A DNA stretch of 64,000 nt from Actinocorallia herbida (GTDB lineage: Bacteria; Actinomycetota; Actinomycetes; Streptosporangiales; Streptosporangiaceae), in NCBI RefSeq assembly GCF_003751225.1, contig NZ_RJKE01000001.1, positions 3,224,001 through 3,288,000 of the forward strand, in the 5' to 3' direction. How positions within the stretch are numbered: the first letter of the stretch is position 1; every line of letters starts with the position of its first letter. A program made the position numbers and the translations under genes. Positions 32,904-42,121 of this stretch are shown here, in pieces. The notes under the pieces are model-generated. The model had not been told where the DNA came from and made no database searches. It saw only the letters and a program-made list of their open reading frames with translations.

Positions 32904-33163
32904 GCCACCCCACCCCACCCACCCCACCCACCCCACCCGCGCCCTGCCGCAGTCGGCGGCCGCGGGCCGCCCCGGCCCGCAGCGCAGACCGGGGCGGGCG
33001 GGCTCTCACCGGCGCCCCCAACACGATCGGGGCACCGTCGACAGGAATGCGCCGGTGCCGTCCGGCACCTCTTACCGGCACCGCCGACGGGTGCCGAACG
33101 CGGCGATTGCCGGGCGGGGGAGGTCATGGGTGCTCGGGGTGCCGGGGTGCCGGGGTGCCGGGA
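32904..33163. repeat. Low-complexity gap with CCCA- and GGGGTGCC-type repeats
   Basis: Between the convergent deacetylase and sulfatase genes (32871-33185). About 35 bases of CCCA/CCCCA repeats lie at 32904-32938, and three perfect 8-base GGGGTGCC units at 33136-33159. No gene is seen here. Replication slippage is the likely origin. Confidence 0.6.
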
Positions 33164-33185
33164 TGGCGGCCGGTGCGGGGCGGGC

Positions 33186-34631
33186 TCAGGAGAGGCGGTC
33201 GGCGGCCAGGCGGGAGACGAGGCCGGGGATGCCCCAGGACTGCTCGTCCTGGGGGGAGGCGCCGTACAGCTTGTTGACGAGCTGGTACGGGTCATCGGCG
33301 AGGTCGTAGTACTCGCGGAAGACCACGCGGCCGCTGCCGACGGGGACGCCCGCGGGGCCGGTCTGCAGCGCGTAGTACTCGGTGTACTGCTCGGTCTTGC
33401 TCACGTAGGAGGCCCACGAGTGGGGCGGGCGGCGGTCGCCGCCCTGCCGCCAGAACTCCAGGAGGAGGTGGTCGCGCTCGTCCGGGCCGAGGACGGACCT
33501 GCCGTCCTGGGGCGTGCTCGGGGTGACGCCCGCGGCGTCCAGGACGGTCGCCGAGACGTCGATGTTGGCGACGATCCTGTCGTCCTTCGTGCCGGACGCG
33601 AGGCCGCCCGCGGGCCACGACAGGAAGAAGGGGACCTCGTAGGCGGGACGGTAGGGCACCGACTTCCGTCCCCAGCCGTGGTCGCCCCACAGATAGCCGT
33701 TGTCGCCGATGAAGATGACGAGGGTGTTGTCGAGCTGCCCGGTGGCTTTCAGTTCGTCGTGCAGGGCGCCGACGGTGTCGTCCACCGACATGAGGGTGCG
33801 GGCCTGCTCACGACGGACGGTCCGGCCCCGGGACAGGGAGGTGTGGGCGTCGCGGAGGTACGGGGGTTTGTCGCTCTTGTCGGTCTCGGCGACGGACGGC
33901 CGCCCCTGCCACGCGGAAACGGGCGCGTCCGCGTACTGCTCCTCGGGGGTGAAGGGCGCGTGCGAGCCGTACGGGGCGACGTAGGCGCACCAGGGCCTCG
34001 GGTCACGGGTGCCCTGCCGGACGAACTCGAGGGCGAAGTCGCGGATGTGGTGCGTGGTGTACCCGGGGAGCTTGGCGATCTCCCCGTTGCGGTTGAACCT
34101 GCCGTCGACGTACCCGACGGGGCTGAGCACCGCGAAGTCCTCGAAGTGCTCCGGCGGCATCTTGATCCGCCATTCGTTCAGGTACTTGCCGAACATGCCG
34201 TTGCGGTACCCGGCGTCCTTGAGATGCCGCTGGAAGGTGGTGTTCTGGTCGAGGTTCAGCTTGAGGTAGTTGTCGCGGACCCCGTGGTTGTGGGCGTAGC
34301 GGCCGGAGAAGATGGACGACCGGGACGGGCAGCACAGCGGGGTCGTCGCGTGCGCGCTGGTGAACTCCACACCCTGGTCGACCAGCCAGCGCCGGGTCTT
34401 GGGCAGCGCCTCCGCGAGGTACTTGGGCTGGTCGTCGGTGACGATCACGAGGATGTTCGGCCGGGAGTCCACGGGCTGCGCCCCGGCCTCGTGGACCTCC
34501 GCGACCTCCTGCACCGCCTGGACGGGGGGTACGGTCGCCGAGGGCGCGCACGCCGTGCTCCCGGCGGCGGCCACGGCGGCGGCGGCTCCTGTCAGGAACC
34601 CGCGCCGTCCCAGCTGTACTTCCGCACCCAA
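33186..34631 (-). CDS. Tat-exported sulfatase
   Basis: A 481-residue exported sulfatase. The Tat motif GRRGFLTGAAAAVAAAGSTA leads into the mature protein; the Cys right after could be a weak lipobox. The catalytic region is complete: NILVIVTDDQPKYL supplies the metal Asp pair, and CCPSRSSIFSGRYAHNHGV holds the C-x-P-S-R motif whose Cys becomes formylglycine. GDNGYLWGDHGWGRK provides further metal ligands. It would hydrolyse a sulfate ester outside the cytoplasm. It is convergent with the deacetylase, so glycan processing is possible for both, but they are not an operon. Confidence 0.94.
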   Translation of the reverse strand: MGAEVQLGRRGFLTGAAAAVAAAGSTACAPSATVPPVQAVQEVAEVHEAGAQPVDSRPNILVIVTDDQPKYLAEALPKTRRWLVDQGVEFTSAHATTPLCCPSRSSIFSGRYAHNHGVRDNYLKLNLDQNTTFQRHLKDAGYRNGMFGKYLNEWRIKMPPEHFEDFAVLSPVGYVDGRFNRNGEIAKLPGYTTHHIRDFALEFVRQGTRDPRPWCAYVAPYGSHAPFTPEEQYADAPVSAWQGRPSVAETDKSDKPPYLRDAHTSLSRGRTVRREQARTLMSVDDTVGALHDELKATGQLDNTLVIFIGDNGYLWGDHGWGRKSVPYRPAYEVPFFLSWPAGGLASGTKDDRIVANIDVSATVLDAAGVTPSTPQDGRSVLGPDERDHLLLEFWRQGGDRRPPHSWASYVSKTEQYTEYYALQTGPAGVPVGSGRVVFREYYDLADDPYQLVNKLYGASPQDEQSWGIPGLVSRLAADRLS

Positions 34632-34723
34632 GAGGTCACCTCATCTTTTCCGCAGGGCGAGATCCCGGCGCGTCGGCCATACACAGAGTGCTGCAAAAGC
34701 GAAGAATCGCCTAGGCCCTAAAC

Positions 34724-34742
34724 CATACTTTTCCGGTATGGA
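34724..34742. promoter_or_regulatory. Inverted repeat CCATAC / GTATGG upstream of the sulfatase
   Basis: Perfect 6-base arms with a 7-base spacer lie about 100 bases upstream of the sulfatase start, in an AT-richer patch likely to hold its promoter. Nothing else is supported in 34632-34978. Confidence 0.35.
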
Positions 34743-34978
34743 ATACGTCAATCTTGGCCGCGGGGGAGCCTGCGGGAGCACGGGTGCGCATGGCCGCCGG
34801 GTCCGGTCCGGTCTGAGCCTCAAAGACCATATCGGTGCGGTGCGAGCCGGGGTGGGGTGTTGCGAACGTAGATCGAACGACTTGCTCGGCGCTCCGCCGG
34901 GGCGCCGGTGCGTGCTCCCGGTCCCGTCGCGAGAGGGCGCCCTTCGGGCCGCCGCGGCACGTCCGCTAGGCTATGACC

Positions 34979-35377
34979 ATGAGTGATCGGATGGTGACTT
35001 GGCGCAATGTCGCCTCATCGTGCGTTTCGCTCCTCCTCGTCCTGGTGTGCGCGATGCTGCTGGGGCAGGTCACCGGGAGCGGCGCCCACGCCGCGTCCCA
35101 TCTGCCGGCGCCCGGAGCCGCGGTCGCCCGGTCCGCCGCCGCCACCGCGACCATCGCGGAGTGCCAGACCGGGCACCACCACCACGGCGAGAGCTGCGCC
35201 GCGGAGTCGCCCGTCGCCCTGGCCGCGGCCGAGCAGTCGCCGTCTCCCACGGCGTCGGCGCGCTGCCCGCTGCCGGCCGAGCCGGGCCCATCGCCCGCCC
35301 GGAGGACCCTCGAAGACCGGGTGGTGTTCCGCACCGGCGCGGATCACCTGGTCCTGCTGTGCACAAGGCTGACCTAG
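34979..35377 (+). CDS. Small exported Cys/His-rich protein
   Basis: A 132-residue protein with a signal-like N-terminus (SCVSLLLVLVCAMLLGQV, then GAHA-A as a plausible cleavage site). The mature part has the putative metal-binding cluster ECQTGHHHHGESC and two further Cys (RCPLP, LLCTRLT). No family is recognised. A TAGGCT (34967-34972), seven bases before the ATG at 34979, fits a -10 box for a leaderless message; ATG 34973 is an alternative start. Its position ahead of a cysteine-synthase-like gene, an MFS exporter and an iron-regulated transporter suggests a metal-linked role. Confidence 0.6.
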   Translation: MSDRMVTWRNVASSCVSLLLVLVCAMLLGQVTGSGAHAASHLPAPGAAVARSAAATATIAECQTGHHHHGESCAAESPVALAAAEQSPSPTASARCPLPAEPGPSPARRTLEDRVVFRTGADHLVLLCTRLT

Positions 35378-35544
35378 CAGCCGTCCGCGCCCGCTGAGCC
35401 GACGCGCTCACCGGACCTCGACGCGCCTCGCGTCCCGCTTCCCGCATCGCCGGCCTTCCGTCGGCCATGGCGCCGCCGCCCGCGTTCCCGCGGACGAGCC
35501 CGCGCCCGTCAGCCTTCTGCCACGCCTTCCTTTGGGGTGCCTTC

Positions 35545-36702
35545 ATGTCGGTCTTCACCTCTTCCGCCCTCCCGCTTCCCGACCCCGCCCGTCCCGCCGC
35601 GTCCATCCCCACCGGTGGTCTCCTGACCGCGGGACGGGCCTGTCGCTCGCCCCTCGAACTCGTCGGCGACACGCCGGTGCTGTGGGTGAGCGAGCCGTTC
35701 TCCGGCGCGGACCGAGGCTTCTGGGCGAAGCTCGAAGGCGGTAATCCGGGCGGGATCAAGGACCGGGCCGCACTGGCGATGGTCGCCGCGGCCCGCGCCC
35801 GCGGCGACCTCGCGCCGGGCGCGCCGATCGTCGAGTCCACGTCCGGGACCTTCGGGATGGGCCTCGCCCTCGCGGGGATCGTGCACGGGCATCCGGTCAC
35901 CATGGTGACCGACCCGGGGCTGGAGCCCATGATGGCGGGGCTGCTCGCCGCGCACGGCGTCCGCGTGGTGATGGTCGACACCCCCGACCCGGTGGGCGGC
36001 TGGCAGGAGGCGCGGCGCAGGACCGTCCAACGGCTGATGGCCGCCGAACCCGGCGCCTGGTGGCCGGACCAGTACAACAACCCCGACGCCGCCGCCGGGT
36101 ACACCGGCCTCGGCCTGGAACTCCTCGCCCAGCTCGGCCGGGTCGACGTCCTGGTGTGCTCGGTCGGCACCGGAGGGCATTCGGCGGGGGTGTTCGCGGC
36201 GGTGCGCGACCGCTTCCCCTCGGCCCGGCTCGTCGGCGTCGACACCGTCGGCTCCACGATCTTCGGCCAGCCCGCCCGCAGCAGGCTCATGCGCGGCCTC
36301 GGTTCCAGCATCTATCCGCGCAACGTCGCCTACGACCTGTTCAGCGAGGTGCACTGGGTGGCGCCCGCCGAGGCGGTCTGGGCCTGCCGCGCGCTCGCCG
36401 CCCACCACTACGCGACGGGCGGGTGGAGCGTCGGCGCGGTCGCCCTGGTCGCCGGCTGGCTCGCGCGAACGCTGCCCGCCGAGACGCGCATCGCCGCGGT
36501 CTTCCCCGACGGCCCCGCGCGCTACGCGGGCACCATCTACGACGACGCGTACTGCGCGTCCCACGGCCTGCTCGGCTCGCCGCCCGCCGAGCACCCGGAC
36601 GTCATGGACCATCCGAGCGAGCGCGAGGCGATCCGCTGGACGCGCTGCCGCGCCGTCACCGACCCGGCGCCGGCCCCGAGCGCGGAGGACGAGCCCCGAT
36701 GA
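35545..36702 (+). CDS. PLP-dependent cysteine-synthase-family enzyme
   Basis: A 385-residue fold-type II PLP enzyme. The PLP Lys is in [17 protein letters not shown] (about residue 75), the substrate loop is [14 protein letters not shown], and the PLP phosphate loop is [17 protein letters not shown] (about 205). The C-terminal part ([13 protein letters not shown]) is longer than in CysK/CysM. Related enzymes make cysteine or, in metallophore pathways such as SbnA, an amino-acid precursor. The ATG at 35545 starts a sensible N-terminus; an in-frame ATG at 35467 also exists. It overlaps the MFS gene by four bases (ATGA), so enzyme and exporter are made together. Confidence 0.88.
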   Translation: MSVFTSSALPLPDPARPAASIPTGGLLTAGRACRSPLELVGDTPVLWVSEPFSGADRGFWAKLEGGNPGGIKDRAALAMVAAARARGDLAPGAPIVESTSGTFGMGLALAGIVHGHPVTMVTDPGLEPMMAGLLAAHGVRVVMVDTPDPVGGWQEARRRTVQRLMAAEPGAWWPDQYNNPDAAAGYTGLGLELLAQLGRVDVLVCSVGTGGHSAGVFAAVRDRFPSARLVGVDTVGSTIFGQPARSRLMRGLGSSIYPRNVAYDLFSEVHWVAPAEAVWACRALAAHHYATGGWSVGAVALVAGWLARTLPAETRIAAVFPDGPARYAGTIYDDAYCASHGLLGSPPAEHPDVMDHPSEREAIRWTRCRAVTDPAPAPSAEDEPR

Positions 36703-37976
36703 CCCGTCAGGCGAAGCGGTCCTTCAGCCGATCGGCCCGGCTGCTGATGGTCAACCAGTTCGGCATCAACCTCGGCTTCTACCTGCTGATGCCCTTCCTC
36801 GCCGACCACCTGTCCGAGGGCCTGGGCCTGACCGGCGCGCTCGTCGGCATCGTCCTGGGCGTGCGCAACCTCAGCCAGCAGGGCATGTTCCTGGTCGGCG
36901 GGACCCTCGCCGACCGGTTCGGCCCGAAGCCGCTGATCGTGGCGGGCTGCCTGCTGCGGACCGGCGGCTTCGCCCTCCTGGGCCTGGTCGACACGCTGCC
37001 GGGCCTCGTGCTCGGCGCCGCCGCCACAGGGCTCGCGGGCGCCCTGTTCAACCCCGCGGTCCGCGCCTACCTCGCCGCGGAGGCGGGGGCGCGGAGGGTC
37101 GAGGCCTTCGCCGCCTTCAACGCCTTCTACCAGGCGGGGATCCTCGCCGGGCCCGTCGTCGGGCTCGCCCTGACGGCGGTGGGGTTCCGGACGACGTGCC
37201 TGACCGCGGCCGCGGTCTTCGCCGTGCTGACCGTCGCGCAGCTGACCGCGCTGCCGCACCGGCCGCCGACCCCGTCGGGCCGGCTGCCCGTCCGCACCAC
37301 GTGGAGGCAGGTGCTCGGCGACCGCCGCTTCCTCGCCTTCTCCGCCGCGATGTGCGGCACCTATCTCTTGTCCTTCCAGACCTACCTGGCACTCCCGCTC
37401 GCCCTGCGCGCGCTGGATCCGGGCGGGGGCCGGGCTGCTGTGGCCGTCACCGCCATGTTCGCCGCGGGCGGGCTGCTCACCGTGCTCGCGCAGACCCGCC
37501 TCACCGCGTGGTGCGCCCGGCGGTGGAGCCCGGGCCGGGCGCTGGTCCGGGGGAACGCGCTGCTGTCGGCGGCCTTCCTGCTGCCCGCGCTCACCGGCGC
37601 CGCGGTCCCGGCCCGGCCCTCGCTCGCCGGGTTCGCGGTCGCGGCGGCGCCCCTGCTGGCGACGGGCGTGCTCATCGCGTGCGCGACGATGATCACCTTC
37701 CCGTTCGAGATGGACGTCATCGTGACGCTGTCCGGCGACCGGCTCGTCGCCACCCACTACGGCCTCTACAACACCATCGCCGGTGTCGGGATAGCCCTGG
37801 GCAACCTGGGCGCGGGGGCGGCCCTGGACCTGGCCCGCCGCCTCGGCGCGCCGGCCCTGCCCTGGCTCGCGCTGGCCGCCGTCGGCGCCACCACGACGGC
37901 GGTCCTGCACCGGCTCGGCAGCACAGGCCGCCTGACGGCCGGGCACCCCGCGCCGATCGAGGCGAACGCGCCCTGA
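36699..37976 (+). CDS. MFS transporter coupled to the cysteine-synthase-like gene
   Basis: A 425-residue, 12-helix major facilitator. Loop 2-3 has [20 protein letters not shown], a variant of the MFS signature GXLXDRFGRK, and [18 protein letters not shown] is the helix 5 motif of drug-exporter-like proteins. The translational coupling to the PLP enzyme suggests export of its product. Whether that is a metallophore, cysteine derivative or toxic amino acid is not shown by sequence. A strong hairpin follows its stop. Confidence 0.92.
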   Translation: MTRQAKRSFSRSARLLMVNQFGINLGFYLLMPFLADHLSEGLGLTGALVGIVLGVRNLSQQGMFLVGGTLADRFGPKPLIVAGCLLRTGGFALLGLVDTLPGLVLGAAATGLAGALFNPAVRAYLAAEAGARRVEAFAAFNAFYQAGILAGPVVGLALTAVGFRTTCLTAAAVFAVLTVAQLTALPHRPPTPSGRLPVRTTWRQVLGDRRFLAFSAAMCGTYLLSFQTYLALPLALRALDPGGGRAAVAVTAMFAAGGLLTVLAQTRLTAWCARRWSPGRALVRGNALLSAAFLLPALTGAAVPARPSLAGFAVAAAPLLATGVLIACATMITFPFEMDVIVTLSGDRLVATHYGLYNTIAGVGIALGNLGAGAALDLARRLGAPALPWLALAAVGATTTAVLHRLGSTGRLTAGHPAPIEANAP

Positions 37977-37984
37977 CCCGCGCT

Positions 37985-38027
37985 CGACCGCCGATGAGCC
38001 TTACGGAACAAGGCTTGTCGGCGGTCG
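37985..38027. terminator. Two-part hairpin after the MFS gene
   Basis: CGACCGCCGA (37985-37994) pairs with TCGGCGGTCG (38018-38027), and inside it AGCCTT (37997-38002) pairs with AAGGCT (38010-38015). It separates the exporter operon from the iron transporter operon. Confidence 0.65.
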
Positions 38028-38223
38028 AAGCGCGCGCTCGCATCGGCCTGGAGCCGACGACGGATCACGCTCCGAAGTCGCGGACGGACCGTCCGCGCGG
38101 AGGGCGGGCACGGCGTTCCGCGGACGCACGCCGGTCGCGCCTTCCTCGCGCGGACGCGGTCACGCTCACCGGAACGCTCCGAGGTGAGGGGCACCTGGGT
38201 AAAGACCCAGAAAAAGATCCAGG

Positions 38224-38242
38224 TAAGGTAAGCCTCACTTAA
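38224..38242 (+). promoter_or_regulatory. IdeR/DtxR iron box
   Basis: TAAGGTAAGCCTCACTTAA fits the iron-box consensus TWAGGTWAGSCTWACCTWA at 17 of 19 positions. It lies 30 bases before the binding-protein start. Holo-IdeR/DmdR would repress the transporter when iron is plentiful. Confidence 0.8.
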
Positions 38243-38271
38243 CACCTGTTTCATCTGTTTGGAGTGCCACC

Positions 38272-39312
38272 TTGCTCACCGTCGTTCGGTCGCCCCGGGC
38301 CGCACTCGCCGCTTTGGTCACCGTGACCGCCCTCGCGCTTTCCGGGTGCTCCTCGGCCGAGCCGGAGACCGAGACGAGCGCGTCCGCGGCCGCCGCCGAC
38401 GCGTTCCCGGTCACCATCACCAGCGCCCTCGGCGACGCCGTCATCCCCGCGGCGCCCGAGCGGGTCGTCACCCTCGGCTGGTCCAGCCAGGACGCCGCGC
38501 TGGCCCTCGGCGTCGTGCCGGTCGCGATGCCGAAGAACACCTACGGCGGCGACGCCGACGGCTTCCTCCCCTGGGACGCCGACAAGATCAAGGAGCTGGG
38601 CGGGACGCCCCCGGCCCTGCTGCCCGAGGGCACCGACGTGCCCTTCGAGGAGATCGTCGAGGCCGAGCCCGACGTCATCCTCGCCCCGTACTCCGGCATC
38701 ACCCAGGACGACTTCGACAAGCTCAGCAAGGTCGCCCCGGTCGTCGCCTACCCGGAGAAGCCCTGGTCGCTGGCGTGGCAGGACCAGATCGAGATCGTCG
38801 GCAAGGCCCTCGGCAGGAGCGGAGAGGCCGCCGACCTGCTCGCGCAGACCCAGGCGTCCGTCAAGGCGCTCGCGGACGAGAACCCCGGGCTGAAGGACAA
38901 GACGTTCTTCTACGCGGCGGCCAACGAGGCGGACCTGCTCAACGTCTATCGCGAGAACGACCCGCGGGTCGGCATGCTGGTCGACCTCGGCCTGACCCCG
39001 GCCGCGAGCGTCAAGGACCTCGACGCCAAGCCGACCGAGGGCGACTTCTTCTACCAGCTGAGCTACGAGAACGTCTCGAAGATCGAGACCGACCTCCTGG
39101 TGATGTACTTCGCGAGCCAGGCCGACGTCGACAAGTTCGTCGCCGACCCGGTCATCGCCGCGCTCCCCGCCATCAAGGAAGGCCGCTTCGCGCCGATCGT
39201 CGGCGAGTCGTTCGTCATGGCGACCAGCGCGCCGACCGTGCTGTCCATCCCGTGGATGCTCGACCAGTACGTCCCGCAGCTCGCCGAGGTCGCCGCGAAG
39301 GCCGCCGAGTAG
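38272..39312 (+). CDS. Siderophore-type ABC transporter substrate-binding lipoprotein
   Basis: A 346-residue lipoprotein. The signal ALVTVTALALSGC ends in a clean lipobox (LSGC, about residue 25), followed by an Ala/Glu/Ser linker and a FecB/BtuF-type fold: PERVVTLGWSSQDAALALGV, VPFEEIVEAEPDVILAPYSG, and SKVAPVVAYPEKPW. It would capture a ferric siderophore at the membrane surface. TTG at 38272 is used as start (GGAG upstream); it is the only start that gives a complete signal peptide. An iron box precedes it and two FecCD permease genes follow. Confidence 0.92.
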   Translation: MLTVVRSPRAALAALVTVTALALSGCSSAEPETETSASAAAADAFPVTITSALGDAVIPAAPERVVTLGWSSQDAALALGVVPVAMPKNTYGGDADGFLPWDADKIKELGGTPPALLPEGTDVPFEEIVEAEPDVILAPYSGITQDDFDKLSKVAPVVAYPEKPWSLAWQDQIEIVGKALGRSGEAADLLAQTQASVKALADENPGLKDKTFFYAAANEADLLNVYRENDPRVGMLVDLGLTPAASVKDLDAKPTEGDFFYQLSYENVSKIETDLLVMYFASQADVDKFVADPVIAALPAIKEGRFAPIVGESFVMATSAPTVLSIPWMLDQYVPQLAEVAAKAAE

Positions 39313-39353
39313 GTCCGGGCGACCGGAAACCCGAGTAACCGGAAGAGCTCTCC

Positions 39354-40433
39354 GTGTCCGACCTTCCCGTCACCCGGGGCACGACCGAACCGCCGGCGCA
39401 GGGCGCCCCGGCCGGACCGGCGCTGCGGCGCCGCCGGCTCGGGCCCCTGGCCGCCGGTCTGCTCGTGCTCGTCGCGGCCCTGGTCGCGGCGTGCGTGCTC
39501 AGCCTCGCCGTCGGCGCCAACGCGCTGCCATTTCGCACGGTGTGGCAGGCGCTCACGCATTACGACCCGGCGAACCCGCACCATCTGATCGTCGTAGAGA
39601 AGCGGCTCCCCCGCACGCTCGTCGGCATCACGGTCGGCCTCGGCCTCGCCGTCGCCGGAGTCGTCATGCAGGGCCTGACCCGAAATCCGCTGGCCGACCC
39701 GGGACTCCTCGGGGTCAACGCGGGCGCCTCCCTGTTCGTCGTGCTCGCGCTCGGCGTGTTCGGCGTGCAGGGCTCCGGATACCTCTGGTTCGCCTTCCTC
39801 GGCGCCGCCGTGGTGACCGTCGTCGTCTACGGGGTGGCGAGCGCCGCCGGGCGCGGCGGGGCCACCCCCGTCACGATGGTGCTCGCGGGGGCGGCGGTCA
39901 CCGCCGCGCTCACCTCGCTGGTCACCGGGATCCTGCTCACCGACCGCGCCGCTCTCGACGAGATGCGCTTCTGGCAGGTCGGCGCGCTCTCCGCGCGGGA
40001 TTTCACGATCTTCTGGCAGACGCTGCCCGGCATCGCCGCAGGGCTCGTCCTCGCCTTCGCGGTGAGCCGGGGCCTCAACGGGCTCGCCATGGGCGAGGAG
40101 GTGGCACGCGGTCTCGGCCAGAAGGTAGGGCTCGTCCGCGCCTTCGCCGCGATCTCGGTGGTCCTGCTGTGCGGCTCGGCCACCGCGGCCGCCGGCCCCA
40201 TCTCCTTCGTCGGCCTCATGGTCGCCCACTTCGCGGTCCGTATGGCGGGCCCCGACCACCGCTGGAGCATCCCGTACGCGGCGCTCGCGGGGCCGACGCT
40301 GCTCATCGGCTGCGACGTGCTCGGCAGGGTCGTCGTCCGGCCGGGCGAACTCCAGGTCGGCGTCGTGGTCGCCGCCGTCGGCGCGCCGCTGCTCGTCGCC
40401 CTCATCCGGATGCGCGGGAAAGGACGCCGATGA
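39354..40433 (+). CDS. FecCD-family permease, first subunit
   Basis: A 359-residue membrane permease. EKRLPRTLVGITVGLGLAVA, GVVMQGLTRNPLADPGLLGV and GPISFVGLMVAHFAVRMAGP are the FecCD signatures, with about ten helices. It forms half of the pore for iron-siderophore uptake. GTG at 39354 is used as the start, after GGAAGAG. It is 41 bases downstream of the binding protein and overlaps the second permease by four bases. Confidence 0.95.
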   Translation: MSDLPVTRGTTEPPAQGAPAGPALRRRRLGPLAAGLLVLVAALVAACVLSLAVGANALPFRTVWQALTHYDPANPHHLIVVEKRLPRTLVGITVGLGLAVAGVVMQGLTRNPLADPGLLGVNAGASLFVVLALGVFGVQGSGYLWFAFLGAAVVTVVVYGVASAAGRGGATPVTMVLAGAAVTAALTSLVTGILLTDRAALDEMRFWQVGALSARDFTIFWQTLPGIAAGLVLAFAVSRGLNGLAMGEEVARGLGQKVGLVRAFAAISVVLLCGSATAAAGPISFVGLMVAHFAVRMAGPDHRWSIPYAALAGPTLLIGCDVLGRVVVRPGELQVGVVVAAVGAPLLVALIRMRGKGRR

Positions 40434-41452
40434 CCGTATCCCCCTCCCCGGTGGGCCGCCAGTTCCGGCGGGCACGGCTGCGCGAGGCCCGGGTCGCCGG
40501 CGCGCTCGCCGTGGTGATCGCCGCGCTCGCGGTGCTCGGACTCACGATCGGCAAGGCGTCCGTCAGCCCCCCGGAGGTCTTCTCCGCGCTCATCGGCCGC
40601 GCCGACGCGATGACCCGGTTCGTCATCCTGGAACTGCGCATGCCGCGCATGGTCACCGCGCTCCTCGCCGGGGCGTGCCTCGGCCTGTCCGGCGCCGTGC
40701 TCCAGTCGATCCTGCGCAACCCGCTGGCCAGCCCCGACATCATCGGCGTCACCAACAGCGCCAGCGCCGCGGGCGTCATCGGCCTCATCCTCCTCGGCAT
40801 CAGCGGGCTCGCCCTCTCCGGGATCGTCCTGGCCGGGACCGTCGCGGCGACCGCCGTCGTCTATCTGCTGTCCTGGCGGCGCGCCGCGCACCAGCTCGTC
40901 ATCGTCGGCATCGGCGTTTCCGCCGTGTGCGCCAGCGTCGTGTCCTACGTCTTCACCCGCAGCGACATCCGCGACGCCCAGGAGGCCCTGGTCTGGATCA
41001 ACGGCAGCCTCGGCCGGTCAGGCTGGGACACCGCGCTCACCCTGGCGGTCTGCGCCGCCGCGCTGCTGCCCGCGTCCCTCGCCTTCGGCCGGCGGCTCAC
41101 CGTCCTGGAACTCGGCGACGACCCGGCCGCCGCCCTCGGCGTCAAGGTCGGCCGCACCCGCACCCTGATGCTCGGCCTCGCCGCGGCACTCGCCGCGGCC
41201 GCCGTCGCCGTCGTCGGCCCCGTTCCGTTCGTCGCCCTGGTCAGCGCCCCGATCGCCCGCCGCCTCACCGCCACCGGATCGGTCGCCCTGCTCCCCTCCG
41301 CGCTCATCGGCGCCGCCGTCCTCCTGGCCTCCGACCTGGTCGCCCAGTTCGCCATCCCGGACGTCCCCCTCCCCGCAGGCGTCGTCACCGGCGTCGTCGG
41401 CGCCCCCTACCTCCTCTGGATCCTCGTCCGCTCCGGCCTACGGCGCGGCTGA
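40430..41452 (+). CDS. FecCD-family permease, second subunit
   Basis: A 340-residue permease of the same family: ILELRMPRMVTALLAGACLG, GAVLQSILRNPLASPDIIGV, ALGVKVGRTRTLMLGLAAAL and GPVPFVALVSAPIARRLTAT. It starts inside the stop of the first permease (ATGA). No ATPase gene follows; the next gene is a DUF1349 protein. The transporter must therefore borrow an ATPase encoded elsewhere, as some actinomycete siderophore systems do. Confidence 0.95.
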   Translation: MTVSPSPVGRQFRRARLREARVAGALAVVIAALAVLGLTIGKASVSPPEVFSALIGRADAMTRFVILELRMPRMVTALLAGACLGLSGAVLQSILRNPLASPDIIGVTNSASAAGVIGLILLGISGLALSGIVLAGTVAATAVVYLLSWRRAAHQLVIVGIGVSAVCASVVSYVFTRSDIRDAQEALVWINGSLGRSGWDTALTLAVCAAALLPASLAFGRRLTVLELGDDPAAALGVKVGRTRTLMLGLAAALAAAAVAVVGPVPFVALVSAPIARRLTATGSVALLPSALIGAAVLLASDLVAQFAIPDVPLPAGVVTGVVGAPYLLWILVRSGLRRG

Positions 41453-41524
41453 CCTCCCGTTTGACGCGGCTCTCCCGCCGGGCATAGGACGGTGCCGACG
41501 AAACGGCTGACGAACGGGGTGCCG

Positions 41525-42121
41525 ATGGACGCCGGAGCAATCGTGCCGTGGGGCGAGGCCGGCTGGCTGAACCCGCCTCCCTCGGCGGAGCCTGACGGGG
41601 CCTCCCTGGTCGTCACCACCGCGCACGGCAGCGACTTCTGGCGGCACACGGGCTACGGGTTCGTCCGTGACGACGGGCACGCGCTCCTTGCCGGATTCCC
41701 AGCGGGAACGGCCGTCGAAGTCACCTTCGAGGCCGCCCTCACCGCGCTCTACGACCAGGCGGGAGTACTGGTCAGGGTCGACGCCGAGACCTGGGTGAAG
41801 GCAGGCGTGGAAGCCACCGACGGCACCCCGCATCTCGGCGCCGTCGTCACCCACGGCACCTCGGACTGGTCGCTCGCCGCCGTACCCGAGTGGGCCGGCC
41901 TGCCCGTCACCGTGCGCGTCAGCCGGTCGGGCGACGCCCTGACCGTCCGCGCCCGAGCCGCCGACGGCCCTTGGCGCATGGTCCGCCTGGCTCATCTCGC
42001 CCCCGACGCGGCGGCCACCGCGGGCCCGTTCTGCTGCTCACCGTCACGCGGCGGCCTACGAGTCCGCTTCACTCGTTTCGTCCTCGGCCCCGCCGACACG
42101 GGCCTCCACGACGCACCCTGA
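41525..42121 (+). CDS. DUF1349-family protein
   Basis: A 198-residue soluble protein with the DUF1349 concanavalin-like beta-sandwich pattern: TAHGSDFWRHTGYGFVRDD, AGVLVRVDAETWVKAGVEAT, HLGAVVTHGTSDWSLAAVPE and a C-terminal PFCCSPSRGGLRVRFTRFVL. Family members bind or act on sugars in some cases but have no assigned reaction. The ATG at 41525 is chosen; GTG 41492 would add eleven residues. It is unlikely to be part of the siderophore transporter despite its position. Confidence 0.88.
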   Translation: MDAGAIVPWGEAGWLNPPPSAEPDGASLVVTTAHGSDFWRHTGYGFVRDDGHALLAGFPAGTAVEVTFEAALTALYDQAGVLVRVDAETWVKAGVEATDGTPHLGAVVTHGTSDWSLAAVPEWAGLPVTVRVSRSGDALTVRARAADGPWRMVRLAHLAPDAAATAGPFCCSPSRGGLRVRFTRFVLGPADTGLHDAP

